32,282 nucleotides of DNA, taken from NCBI GenBank assembly GCA_029863125.1, contig JAOTWB010000029.1, positions 1 to 32,282 on the forward strand. Direction: 5' to 3'. A program made the translations under genes and the position numbers. This stretch comes from Gammaproteobacteria bacterium (GTDB lineage Bacteria; Pseudomonadota; Gammaproteobacteria; Steroidobacterales; Woeseiaceae). The notes under the pieces are model-generated. The model saw nothing but the letters and a program-made list of their open reading frames with translations. It did no database searches and was not told the origin of the DNA. This document shows, piece after piece, positions 6,437 to 14,466 of this stretch; positions within the stretch are counted from its first letter, which is position 1; each line of letters starts with the position of its first letter.

Positions 6437-7537
6437 ATGAGCTACAGACGTTATGAGCCGATCGATCCGCGCGACGCGTTCGACGTTTCGGCCGCCGAAG
6501 CAGAGTCGGCGGCCGCGTCGCAGGCGGCATTCCTGCTGGCCGTGCGCGCCGGCGTTCTGGGCTATACGCCGACGACGGAGAAGCTGCCGGAGTTTCCGTT
6601 GCCGAATCTCAAAGCGCTGAAAAGTGACCGCCACGTCAAGGTAGCGACCGCGTGCCGGCACCTCGGAGTTAGCGAAAAAGAATTACAAAAAGAAACCCGG
6701 CCGGCACTCGAGCAGGAAATGACCAAGGTTGCTCGCGAGGTTTACAGGAAACCGACGATCGAAGCCGCGGCCGCTCTGTTCGAAGCCGCGATGATGAGCG
6801 AATACCCATTGGTTGCCGTGGCCGGCGCCGCCGGTGCGCGCGAAACGACCCGGCTGCGCCCCAGGATTCGCGAGACGCTGGAGTCGGCAGCCAGGAGCAG
6901 GGACCGACTGGTTTCCAGGCTGGCGCTGGCGGCCATGAGCCACATCGGTCCGATGGAGTCAACTGTCGACAAGAAAGTCGTCCGGCAGCCCAAATCCAGA
7001 AAACGTCGGCGCCAGTCGGAAACGGCCGTCGTGATGCACGGCACGTTTGCGGCGAACGCCACCTGGTATCGACCGGGCGGCGACTTTTACGACGCCTTGA
7101 AAGCAAGGCGCCCTGACCTCCGACTACACGACTGGAGTTTCAGATGGACCGGCGCTTATTCCGACAGGGCGCGACGAGCCGACGCCGAGCTACTCAGGAA
7201 ATGGATCCCGGACCAGGGCCTCGCCGCGCCCGATTTCTTCGCCCACAGTCACGGCGGTACGGTGGCGCATCTGGCAACCCGGAAGGGAGTGCAGTTCGAT
7301 CGGCTGGTGCTGATGGCCTGGCCCGTCCACAAGAAGTGGTTCCCGGATTTTTCGAAAGTAAAACGCATAATCGACGTCCGCGTGCGGGTCGATCTCGTCG
7401 TGCTGCTCGATGGCGGCGCCCAGCGCTTTCGCACCACGGACTTCGCCGTGGAAGAGCACCGCAACGGCTGGTTTGACCACAGCTCGACCCACGAACCCGC
7501 GTATTGGGACGACCACGGCCTGTGGGGCGTTATCTGA
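6437..7537 (+). CDS. Alpha/beta-hydrolase-like protein with a helical N-terminal half
   Basis: The 366-residue protein is cytosolic (no signal or membrane segment). Residues 1-175 are mostly helical and alanine-rich, with HEAT-like helices around 106-170. A basic linker (about 181-193) leads to an alpha/beta-hydrolase core. TAVVMHGTFA (196-205) is the strand-1/oxyanion-hole HG motif. FFAHSHGGTVAHLA (267-280) is a nucleophile elbow with S271, of form H-S-H-G-G rather than the usual G-x-S-x-G. Acid and histidine candidates are D318 or D325 and H347 or H351. No close named family was recognised; it may be an esterase or acylhydrolase. GGGAG (6426-6430) stands 6 nt before the ATG. The HEAT-like gene starts 8 nt after the stop, so the two are probably one transcript. 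Confidence 0.75.
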   Translation: MSYRRYEPIDPRDAFDVSAAEAESAAASQAAFLLAVRAGVLGYTPTTEKLPEFPLPNLKALKSDRHVKVATACRHLGVSEKELQKETRPALEQEMTKVAREVYRKPTIEAAAALFEAAMMSEYPLVAVAGAAGARETTRLRPRIRETLESAARSRDRLVSRLALAAMSHIGPMESTVDKKVVRQPKSRKRRRQSETAVVMHGTFAANATWYRPGGDFYDALKARRPDLRLHDWSFRWTGAYSDRARRADAELLRKWIPDQGLAAPDFFAHSHGGTVAHLATRKGVQFDRLVLMAWPVHKKWFPDFSKVKRIIDVRVRVDLVVLLDGGAQRFRTTDFAVEEHRNGWFDHSSTHEPAYWDDHGLWGVI

Positions 7538-7544
7538 CATTCCG

Positions 7545-7910
7545 ATGAAACAACGTATCTCTCCCCTGAGGATCATCGCCGCCGGCACGTCGTGGCGCAT
7601 GTTCGGTTCGCGCCGCGGCGCCGAGACGTTGCTGCAGGCCATGTCGGCGGAGGATGAGCAGAGTCGCATGCTGGCCGGCATGTCGCTGGTCAAGGCGGGG
7701 CAGCGCTCGTTCGATCTGATCAAGGCGAAAGTCGCGGCAGGGGAGGCGTCGGCGTCCCTGATTCGGCTGCTGCCGGACATTGGCGGGGCAGATGCGCGCG
7801 CCGTGCTGGACAGGATCGCGGCCGGCAAGCCGGGCGAACTCAAGGAAGCGGCCGAAGAGTGCATTGACCTGCTCGATCGCATGGATGCGCTGGAAGCGGA
7901 TGGGAGCTAG
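7545..7910 (+). CDS. Small HEAT-repeat-like protein
   Basis: This 121-residue soluble protein has paired helices of HEAT/PBS-lyase character: LLQAMSAEDEQSRMLAGMSLVKAG, a GEASASLIRLLPDIGGADARAVLDRI stretch, and a final ELKEAAEECIDLLDRM helix. HEAT repeats generally mediate protein contacts, and no catalytic residues are visible. The ATG at 7545 has no good ribosome site and lies 7 nt after the TGA of the hydrolase gene, so translation by coupling or re-initiation is likely. Because the hydrolase also carries HEAT-like helices in its N-terminal half, the two products may bind each other. An earlier start within the hydrolase gene (frame open from 7410) is possible but less likely. Confidence 0.7.
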   Translation: MKQRISPLRIIAAGTSWRMFGSRRGAETLLQAMSAEDEQSRMLAGMSLVKAGQRSFDLIKAKVAAGEASASLIRLLPDIGGADARAVLDRIAAGKPGELKEAAEECIDLLDRMDALEADGS

Positions 7911-7985
7911 CGGCGGCGATTGAATCCGGTCGAACGTCTGCATTAGGCTGCGAGACAGCCCGCCACAACCAGAAGGATGACAAGC

Positions 7986-9704
7986 ATGACCAGCGCGATG
8001 AACGTTTTGTACCGCCCGGCAGGCCAGCTCTGCCTCCTCGTCGTCGCAATGCTGCTTGCGGCGTGCTCGCCGACCTCGGCGCCGAAGCTGGAAGCGGCTT
8101 CACTCGTGATCACGGATGCCCGCGTCTGGACGGGCGACCCGGACAAACCGTGGGCCGAGGCCGTTGCCGCCAGGGGCGAGAACATCGTCGCGGTGGGCTC
8201 ATCGGCCGAGATCGAGCCGCTGATCGGTGACGACACCGAGGTTATCGCGGCAGACGGCCGCATGCTCGTTCCGGGCTTCATCGATTCGCACGTGCACTTT
8301 CTTGTCGGCGGCAGCGGGATCGCCTCGGTGCAGCTGCGCGATGCGAAGAGCCCACAGGAATTTACGCAGCGCATCGCGGACTTTGCCGAGCGCTCGGAGC
8401 CCGGCGAGTGGATCACGGGCGGTACCTGGGATCATACGAACTGGGGCGGAGAGCTGCCTCGCCGCGAGTGGATCGATGCCGTGACTCCGGAAAACCCTGT
8501 TTGGGTGGCGAGGCTGGACGGACACATGGCGCTCGCCAATTCCGTGGCACTCGATCTGGCTGGTGTCGATGCCGATACGCCCGAGGTATCGGGTGGTGAG
8601 ATCGTTCGCGGTGCAGACAGCAGGCCGACCGGCGTCCTGAAGGACAATGCCATGCGCCTCGTCCACAAAGTCATGCCTGAGCCGACGGCGGAACAACTCG
8701 ACCGCTACCTCGACGCCGCGATGCGCTATGTCGCGCAGAACGGTGTCACCACCGTCCATGACATGTTTGCCGACGATCTCGATAGCTGGTTGAGTCTTGC
8801 GACGTATCGGCGCGCGGAATCCGACGGCACGCTGATCACGCGAATCTATGCGGTAATGCCGCTGGTCGAGTGGCAGAAGCTCCGTGATGACATTGCTTTG
8901 CACGGCCGCGGCAATGAATGGCTCAGGACGGGTGGCGTCAAGGGATTCATGGACGGATCGCTCGGTTCGCATACGGCCGCGTTCCTCGAGCCGTACACAG
9001 ATACCCCGGGCGAAAGTGGTTTTCTGCTCGACCCGCTCGACGATATCCGTGCCTGGATTACGTTCGCCGATGCGGCCGGGCTGCAGCCGATTGTCCACGC
9101 CATTGGCGATAAAGCTATTCGTGACCTGCTGGACATTTACTACGACATCGACAACGAAGACGGCGACCGCGACAGGCGCTTCAGGATAGAACATGCGCAG
9201 CACATTCATCCTGATGATATGCCGCGTTTCGAGATACAGAATGTCATTGCCAGCATGCAGCCCTACCACGCGATCGACGACGGTCGCTGGGCCGAGGATG
9301 TTATTGGCAAGGAACGCGCCAATACGACCTATGCATTCAAGTCGCTGATTGACAGTGGCGCGCACGTCACATTCGGCAGCGACTGGTACGTTGCGCCCGC
9401 GAGCCCCCTGTACGGCATCTATGCCGCAGTCACGCGGCGTACGCTGGACGACGCAAACCCCAATGGCTGGGTGCCGCAGCAGAAAGTCACGGTTGAGCAG
9501 GCGCTTCGCGCCTATACCTACGAAGGTGCGTTTGCCGCGTTCGAGGAAGACCGCAAGGGGATGCTGAAGGTCGGGATGCTCGCGGACATGGCCCTGATCG
9601 ATCGCGACCTTACGGCGATCGTGCCGGAGACGCTTCGGGACGCGAAAATTCTCAAGACTATTGTCGGTGGCCGCGTCGTGTTTACTCGACCAGAAGACAA
9701 TTGA
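7986..9704 (+). CDS. Lipoprotein amidohydrolase (Amidohydro_3, YtcJ-like)
   Basis: A 572-residue exported metal-dependent hydrolase of the amidohydrolase superfamily. The N-terminus is a lipoprotein signal with lipobox LLAAC (Cys27), so it is likely anchored in an envelope membrane facing the periplasm. The small beta domain (LVITDARVWTGD) precedes the metal site GFIDSHVHF. Later motifs are GGTWDHTNWG, VKGFMDGSLGSHTAAFLEPY, VHAIGDKAI, RIEHAQHIHPDD and VTFGSDWYVAPASPLYGIYAAVTR, all characteristic of the Amidohydro_3 group. The terminal segment GMLADMALIDRDLTAI closes the beta domain. The natural substrate is unknown; members hydrolyse amides or N-acyl compounds. I start at ATG 7986 because AGAAGGA (7971-7977) is 8 nt away; ATG 7977 would touch that site. 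A second gene of the same general type begins at 32112. Confidence 0.92.
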   Translation: MTSAMNVLYRPAGQLCLLVVAMLLAACSPTSAPKLEAASLVITDARVWTGDPDKPWAEAVAARGENIVAVGSSAEIEPLIGDDTEVIAADGRMLVPGFIDSHVHFLVGGSGIASVQLRDAKSPQEFTQRIADFAERSEPGEWITGGTWDHTNWGGELPRREWIDAVTPENPVWVARLDGHMALANSVALDLAGVDADTPEVSGGEIVRGADSRPTGVLKDNAMRLVHKVMPEPTAEQLDRYLDAAMRYVAQNGVTTVHDMFADDLDSWLSLATYRRAESDGTLITRIYAVMPLVEWQKLRDDIALHGRGNEWLRTGGVKGFMDGSLGSHTAAFLEPYTDTPGESGFLLDPLDDIRAWITFADAAGLQPIVHAIGDKAIRDLLDIYYDIDNEDGDRDRRFRIEHAQHIHPDDMPRFEIQNVIASMQPYHAIDDGRWAEDVIGKERANTTYAFKSLIDSGAHVTFGSDWYVAPASPLYGIYAAVTRRTLDDANPNGWVPQQKVTVEQALRAYTYEGAFAAFEEDRKGMLKVGMLADMALIDRDLTAIVPETLRDAKILKTIVGGRVVFTRPEDN

Positions 9705-9754
9705 CGCGGCCTGCGTGCAGGAGAGCTGCTTGACGCACCTGAAACGGCTCGCAG

Positions 9755-10951
9755 CTAGTCGGCGGCGGCGTATTTCTTGAAATGCAGTTCCTTCGCCTGG
9801 CCGATCCAGTCGTCGTGTTCCATTCGGCCCTTGAATTCTTTTAGCTCGGCGTTGACCCTGGCGATATCGGCTACGCCGAAATTGGCGATTTGTTCAAAGG
9901 TATAGATGCCCAGGTCGTGAAGGGTCTGCTCGAAAACTTTGCCGATGCCAACGATCTCCTGCAGATTGTCGGCTTCCTGCTGTGGCGGATTTTGTCCGTT
10001 TAATCTTGACCTGTCGGTCGCCGCCCGAGCTTCCTTCAGCGCCTGGCGTTGCTGTTTTTCCATGTCTGCGAAATGCTTTTCCACTTCATCCAGCTGGAGG
10101 CGCAGAGTTTCGGAATGCTTTTCATACTCGTGCGCATTCTTGCGATAGCGTTTTGCATCCTCTTCGTATTGCCGGCGACTGGTCTCCATGGACTTCAGGC
10201 AATGCGCCAGTTCCTTGTTTTGTTCCCGGAGTTCTTCGAGTTCCGCGGAGTCGCGCAGGAGCGTTTCATTCTCCTGTTTCAGGCGAATGAAGTCATGATT
10301 GAGCTGGGCGTTTTCGGCTTCGAGCGCGATGACGTTCTGTTCAAGCGTGTCGAGATTTGCCAGTCGGTTACGCGCCGAATCCAGCATCTTGTTGACGGAT
10401 TCCTGTTCGGATCTTGTTGCCTGCAGAAGATTGCTAAACGACTCGTGCTCCAACTTGGCGTTTTCGACCTTGATCTCGAGCGCTTTGCGCTTCTCAAACG
10501 CTTTCTGTAGTTCGCGTTTATATACTTCGCCGGATTTAATGAATTCTTCCTGCAGCTCGGCCGACTGCTTTTTGACTGCGGCCAGGGCGTTTTGAAAACT
10601 AGCGACCTTTTCCTTGAAACCCTCGCGTTCGGCACGAAGGTTGAACAGGTCCTTGGACAGCAATTTTTCCTTTGCGTACGCCGACTCAAGGTCCGTCCTG
10701 ACCTTCGCGATAGTGATTTCATGGCGGTTTACGACGCCCTGTTGTGTCACCGCCGCTGCGCGTAGCTTTTCTGTTTCTAGGGTTGACCGGTCTCGTTCCC
10801 GGACGACGTCGTCAAATTTTGCCTGCCATTCGTCGTCCAGCTGCTCGATCTCATGCTTGTTTTTCGCGCGGCGAATGAGCCACCCGAGCAGCACCCCGAC
10901 CAGCCCGGCGGCGGCCAGATACAATACGACTTGAGGCATCATGGCGTCCAT
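9755..10951 (-). CDS. Membrane-anchored coiled-coil protein with C-terminal helix-hairpin-helix domain
   Basis: About 398 residues. One transmembrane helix lies near residues 6-26 (VVLYLAAAGLVGVLLGWLIRR), followed by a long charged heptad-rich coiled coil (about 30-315) and a C-terminal compact domain (about 330-395). That domain has NLQEIVGIGKVFEQTLHDLGIYTFEQIANFGVADI split over two hairpins, plus FKGRMEHDDWIGQAKEL. This is the helix-hairpin-helix type seen at the ends of some NADH-dehydrogenase-41-kDa-like and predicted nuclease proteins, where it may bind DNA or protein. Role unknown; a scaffold tying the inner membrane to nucleoid or cell-pole material is a guess. The start is uncertain: GTG 10999, ATG 10951 and ATG 10942 are in frame; 10942 has a GGATGG upstream. 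It lies 109 bp downstream of the GGDEF/EAL gene and could share its transcript. Confidence 0.8.
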   Translation of the reverse strand: MDAMMPQVVLYLAAAGLVGVLLGWLIRRAKNKHEIEQLDDEWQAKFDDVVRERDRSTLETEKLRAAAVTQQGVVNRHEITIAKVRTDLESAYAKEKLLSKDLFNLRAEREGFKEKVASFQNALAAVKKQSAELQEEFIKSGEVYKRELQKAFEKRKALEIKVENAKLEHESFSNLLQATRSEQESVNKMLDSARNRLANLDTLEQNVIALEAENAQLNHDFIRLKQENETLLRDSAELEELREQNKELAHCLKSMETSRRQYEEDAKRYRKNAHEYEKHSETLRLQLDEVEKHFADMEKQQRQALKEARAATDRSRLNGQNPPQQEADNLQEIVGIGKVFEQTLHDLGIYTFEQIANFGVADIARVNAELKEFKGRMEHDDWIGQAKELHFKKYAAAD

Positions 10952-11059
10952 CCGGGCAGTATGGCGGCCATAAACATTATGGAACATGACGAATCGCACA
11001 AAATTGACACTAAAGTCGCCTGAAAACGGGGGAAATGGGCGCTAGGTCCCGGAGTGCCG

Positions 11060-13291
11060 CTAGCGAGCGCCTTTCTTCGTGCGCCGTGACTTCAGCAAAA
11101 TAGGCGTCGATTTTCGCCTCGGCTTCTTCGCCGGCCTGCCAACGAAAAAACCTTGCGCCAGATCCACGCCCAGGTCTGCGAGCAAAGCGAGGGTCTCGGC
11201 GTTCTGCACGTACTCGGCCACAGTTTTCATGCCCGCTTCGCGGCCGATCTCGGCGATCAGCCTGATCATTTTTTGGTCGACCGGGTTGTTCGGCAAGTCT
11301 TTCACGAAAGCACCGTCGATCTTGATGTAATCGAAATGCAGTTTCTGAAGATAACTGAACGAACTGTAGCCGGTGCCGAAATCGTCGAGCGCCAGTTCGC
11401 ATCCCAATTCCCTGAGTTCGGCAATCTGTCGTTCAACGTGAATCGGTCGCCGGACAGCGAGGCTCTCGGTGATTTCGAAAACGATGTTGCCGGGAGCGAC
11501 ATTGTGCTTGTCGAAGATCGCGGCCACGTATGAAGTCAAGTCTTCATTTTCGAATGCGTTTGCCGAGAGATTGATGGCGAGCTTGAGGTCGCTGTCCGAC
11601 GCTGACTCTCTTTCGTAAGCCTCGGCGGCATTTCGAATCATCCAGAAGTCGATCTCTGACATCAGACCGAAGCGCACGGCGGACGGAAGGAAAACGTCCG
11701 GCAAGATCATGTTGCCGTCGTCACCGGGCAATCGAATCAGTACCTCGTGATGTGTCGTTTCGCCCGTGTCAACGCGGTTGATCGGCTGGAAGCGCAGCTC
11801 GAACTCGTCGTTATCCAGGGCGTTTCTCAAGCGAGTCATCCAGCCAATATCCGCCGCCGTTTGCTGCTCGGCTTCCACGGATTGTTCGAAAACATGCATG
11901 CGGTTGCGGCCCGCCATCTTGGCTTCGCGGCACGCGATGTCGGCCTGGTTGATCAATTCGTCGTGGAGAATATTCTCTTCAGTCAGCATCGTGATGCCGA
12001 TGCTGCAATGGACGTGGAATACGCGCTCGTCCTCGATGTGCGCCATTCGCCGCATATTCGCCAGGAGGGTCTCGGCAGCTAGGCGCGCGCCCGCTTCATC
12101 AGTGTGTGGCACGAGGATGGCGAACTCGTCACCGCCGAAGCGGGCGACGACATCGTCTTGGCCGACGCTGCGCAACAACTCGTCAGCGACTTTGCGAATA
12201 AGGCGGTCGCCGGCCGGGTGCCCACAGGCGTCATTGATATACTTGAACTGGTCGAGATCGACAAAAAACAACGCGCTTTCGTGGCCTCCATGCATGATTT
12301 TCAAGGCTTCCTTGCGAAGTTCTTCGAGGAAGCGCCGCCGGTTAAAGAGGCCGGTGAGGCTGTCGTGGTTGGCCAGCTGCAGCAGCTCGGCGTCGCGCGC
12401 ATTGAGCGCCGACGCCGTGGTTTCGAGCGCCTCGACAATCTCTGCGATTTCACGGTGTTCGGCCGGCTCGAACTCGACCTGGAGATTGCCTTTGGCGAGT
12501 TCCTTGATGGGTTCCTGCAAATTGGAAATCGCTTTGAGCGCGTTTCGAAGCGCGTGCCTGCCGTAAAGCGCGAAAGCAACCAGCACAACCAACAGGATCA
12601 GGATGCCGCCTTTGATATTGGCCAACAGGCGGTCGTGAAAAATGACGAAGTCGAGATTGATGCTCACAAATCCGAGCAATTCGGTTTTCACGGGCTGCTG
12701 TGGCAGCGTCGGATCGAAATCGAACAGCCCGTCGTCGGGTATCGACTCCTTCCAGACCGGTGCGAGAATTTCAAAACGCTGCGGATTGAGGATGCCGGTA
12801 CTCATGAGAAAGGGGTTCTTGTCTCCGACTACATTGACAGCTTCTTTCAGGGCACCAGAAGGCAGGTTCGTGACGGACTTGGCACCGTCATCATTGCCGA
12901 CCGTAAAGAGCATCGTGCCGTCCCGACCGTAATACGCAACCCGGTCTATTTCGGGATAGCGCTTGACGAAACTTTCGAGACGCAGGAGCGCTTCGCTGTC
13001 ATCGGCAAGGAAGAGGGGCGCCCCGAGTTCGTTGAGTTCCTGGGTCCACTGCAACGCCCAGCGGCTGTAGTTGTCCTGCAATACCCACTGACCGCCCCAG
13101 TAAAGACTGGCAATTGCGAGCACGCCGGCCAAAGCGGCGCTAAAGACCTGGAGGGAAAGGATCTCGTGTACAAGGACGCGACTGCCGCTCTTCGCATCGA
13201 CTCTTGCAAACGGTGCGCGTATCCATTTCCCCAACCGGCTCACTTTCATAGAGCGGGCCCAGTTCATGATGTTTTGGAGAGTGGCCTTCAT
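11060..13291 (-). CDS. Membrane-bound GGDEF/EAL cyclic-di-GMP protein
   Basis: A 743-residue protein with TM1 near 47-70, a periplasmic sensor region about 71-226, TM2 near 227-244, a HAMP-like segment (245-297), a GGDEF domain (about 303-468) and an EAL domain (about 485-720). The GGDEF core is R384-FGGDEF, intact for diguanylate cyclase activity, with no obvious RxxD inhibitory site. In the EAL domain the signature is EVL (516-518). The other metal/catalytic landmarks are present: NLSANAF, ITES, LDDFGTGYSSFSYL, IKIDGAFV and TVAEYVQN. Either activity may therefore be functional. It overlaps the upstream substrate-binding lipoprotein gene by ATGA (13288-13291), so the two are translationally coupled. 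Likely output is cyclic-di-GMP control of adhesion, motility or biofilm by a periplasmic ligand. Targets are not identifiable here. Confidence 0.95.
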   Translation of the reverse strand: MKATLQNIMNWARSMKVSRLGKWIRAPFARVDAKSGSRVLVHEILSLQVFSAALAGVLAIASLYWGGQWVLQDNYSRWALQWTQELNELGAPLFLADDSEALLRLESFVKRYPEIDRVAYYGRDGTMLFTVGNDDGAKSVTNLPSGALKEAVNVVGDKNPFLMSTGILNPQRFEILAPVWKESIPDDGLFDFDPTLPQQPVKTELLGFVSINLDFVIFHDRLLANIKGGILILLVVLVAFALYGRHALRNALKAISNLQEPIKELAKGNLQVEFEPAEHREIAEIVEALETTASALNARDAELLQLANHDSLTGLFNRRRFLEELRKEALKIMHGGHESALFFVDLDQFKYINDACGHPAGDRLIRKVADELLRSVGQDDVVARFGGDEFAILVPHTDEAGARLAAETLLANMRRMAHIEDERVFHVHCSIGITMLTEENILHDELINQADIACREAKMAGRNRMHVFEQSVEAEQQTAADIGWMTRLRNALDNDEFELRFQPINRVDTGETTHHEVLIRLPGDDGNMILPDVFLPSAVRFGLMSEIDFWMIRNAAEAYERESASDSDLKLAINLSANAFENEDLTSYVAAIFDKHNVAPGNIVFEITESLAVRRPIHVERQIAELRELGCELALDDFGTGYSSFSYLQKLHFDYIKIDGAFVKDLPNNPVDQKMIRLIAEIGREAGMKTVAEYVQNAETLALLADLGVDLAQGFFVGRPAKKPRRKSTPILLKSRRTKKGAR

Positions 13292-14286
13292 TGGTCGGCG
13301 ACCTGGATCGCTTCGTTGGTCTGGACACGGATAGCCGAGAGCGGGCTTAGCGGCGGCACCTTAGCGATATCGCCGGCCTGAATCTGCCGAACTATCGTGG
13401 TGATGGTGGCTGCGATGTCGGACGCCACGCTACTGATACTGATGCTGGCGCCCATTTGCAGCATGGCTTCGCTGGGCACGAGTACGGGTACACGCTGACG
13501 TTGCGCGTCGTCCATGATCTGCTGCAACGCGCGTCCGCTCAGTACGCGGTTGTCGGGAAATAGCCAGAATCCGTCGATGTCACGGATCATGCGTTTGAAG
13601 AAATAGAGTGTTTCCTGGTCCGACCGCGTGACGTGCACGTCCAGATCGACGCCGTGTCGCTCCGCCGCAATTTCGGCCTCGGTGATGAGCGCCTCATGAC
13701 CGTCACCGATGATGGCTCCAATGCGCGACAGCGTCGGATCGACTTCCTTCCATGCAGCAAGCTGTGCATCGAGCGGTGGGACCGCGGCAACGCCGCGCGT
13801 ATTGTCATTCATGAGCCCGTGGTCCTGGTAGTTGAACACCTGGCTGAAGACGACGGGTTTGTTGGACATTGCAACCGATGATTTCGCGGCGCGCAGACCG
13901 ATGGCCACAACAACGCCCGAATCAGAATCATTGATCATGCGCAGGACGGTGACCGGTGGTCGATCGCGATTGCTGAGGTCATAGACCGTGTGATTCTCGA
14001 ACTGCTGCACCAATGCTTCGGCGACATCGGCATAGGCGGCCTTTCGGCTCGTCAGCACTATAGCGACTGGCGGCAGTGGTGCCGGCACCGGAATCTTGAC
14101 CTTTGCTTTCGGTTCGGCGACAGGCGGCGGCGGGGTAATGACGATATCCGGTGCAGACTCGACGGGTTCGGGTATCGGCGTCGGCGGAGCGGGCGGCGAC
14201 GTCACAGAGCACCCGGCAAGGCTCAGCGCTGCGACCACCAGCGCGGCGGGCAGCAATCTTGTAGCCTGCTCTATATAGCTCCGCAT
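13288..14286 (-). CDS. Periplasmic ABC-type substrate-binding lipoprotein (ABC_sub_bind-like)
   Basis: A 332-residue lipoprotein: signal helix LLPAALVVAALSLAGC with Cys26, then a proline-rich linker (about 31-72, repeats of PPAPP/PIPEP/PPPP) that may span the cell-envelope space. The remainder follows the two-lobe binding fold of the ABC_sub_bind (TrpX/YtlA-like) family: VAIVLTSRKAAYADVAEAL, VVVAIGLRAAKSSV, KPVVFSQVFNYQDHG, TLSRIGAIIGDGH, IRDIDGFWLFPDNRV and VPVLVPSEAML. No permease or ATPase gene lies nearby. Instead its stop overlaps the start of a GGDEF/EAL receptor. The simplest reading is a ligand-binding partner that reports to that receptor, not a transporter component. The divergent neighbour is the M20 peptidase (181 bp between starts). 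Confidence 0.88.
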   Translation of the reverse strand: MRSYIEQATRLLPAALVVAALSLAGCSVTSPPAPPTPIPEPVESAPDIVITPPPPVAEPKAKVKIPVPAPLPPVAIVLTSRKAAYADVAEALVQQFENHTVYDLSNRDRPPVTVLRMINDSDSGVVVAIGLRAAKSSVAMSNKPVVFSQVFNYQDHGLMNDNTRGVAAVPPLDAQLAAWKEVDPTLSRIGAIIGDGHEALITEAEIAAERHGVDLDVHVTRSDQETLYFFKRMIRDIDGFWLFPDNRVLSGRALQQIMDDAQRQRVPVLVPSEAMLQMGASISISSVASDIAATITTIVRQIQAGDIAKVPPLSPLSAIRVQTNEAIQVADQ

Positions 14287-14466
14287 TCCGTGCGTCCTTG
14301 TCGCCTTCGTGTTGCAAGGGTGTCATTTCTACTTAAGGCCGGGACAATTTTCTGTGCGTTAGGTCAAAATAAGCGCCGCGAGTACAATTCAATGCGTGAC
14401 CGATACGCCCGGTTTTGCGTACAGTTCAGCCATATGGGACGAGAGGACCACAAAGGAAAACGACTC

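Noticed and set aside
8199..9365. Antisense ORF of 388 codons opposite the amidohydrolase
   Set aside because: Typical GC-rich shadow frame; no motifs, signal peptide or ribosome site.
9705..9754. CCTG-CGTG-CAGG hairpin between convergent amidohydrolase and coiled-coil genes
   Set aside because: Only four base pairs; not convincing as a terminator.
11036..11075. GGCGCT/AGCGCC pairing at the end of the GGDEF/EAL gene
   Set aside because: Six-bp arms with more than 20 nt between and no T-run; two competing registers, so no terminator was called.
12104..13381. Plus-strand ORF of 425 codons opposite the GGDEF/EAL gene
   Set aside because: Shadow of a gene with unmistakable domains on the minus strand; extends across two real genes and shows no recognisable domain.
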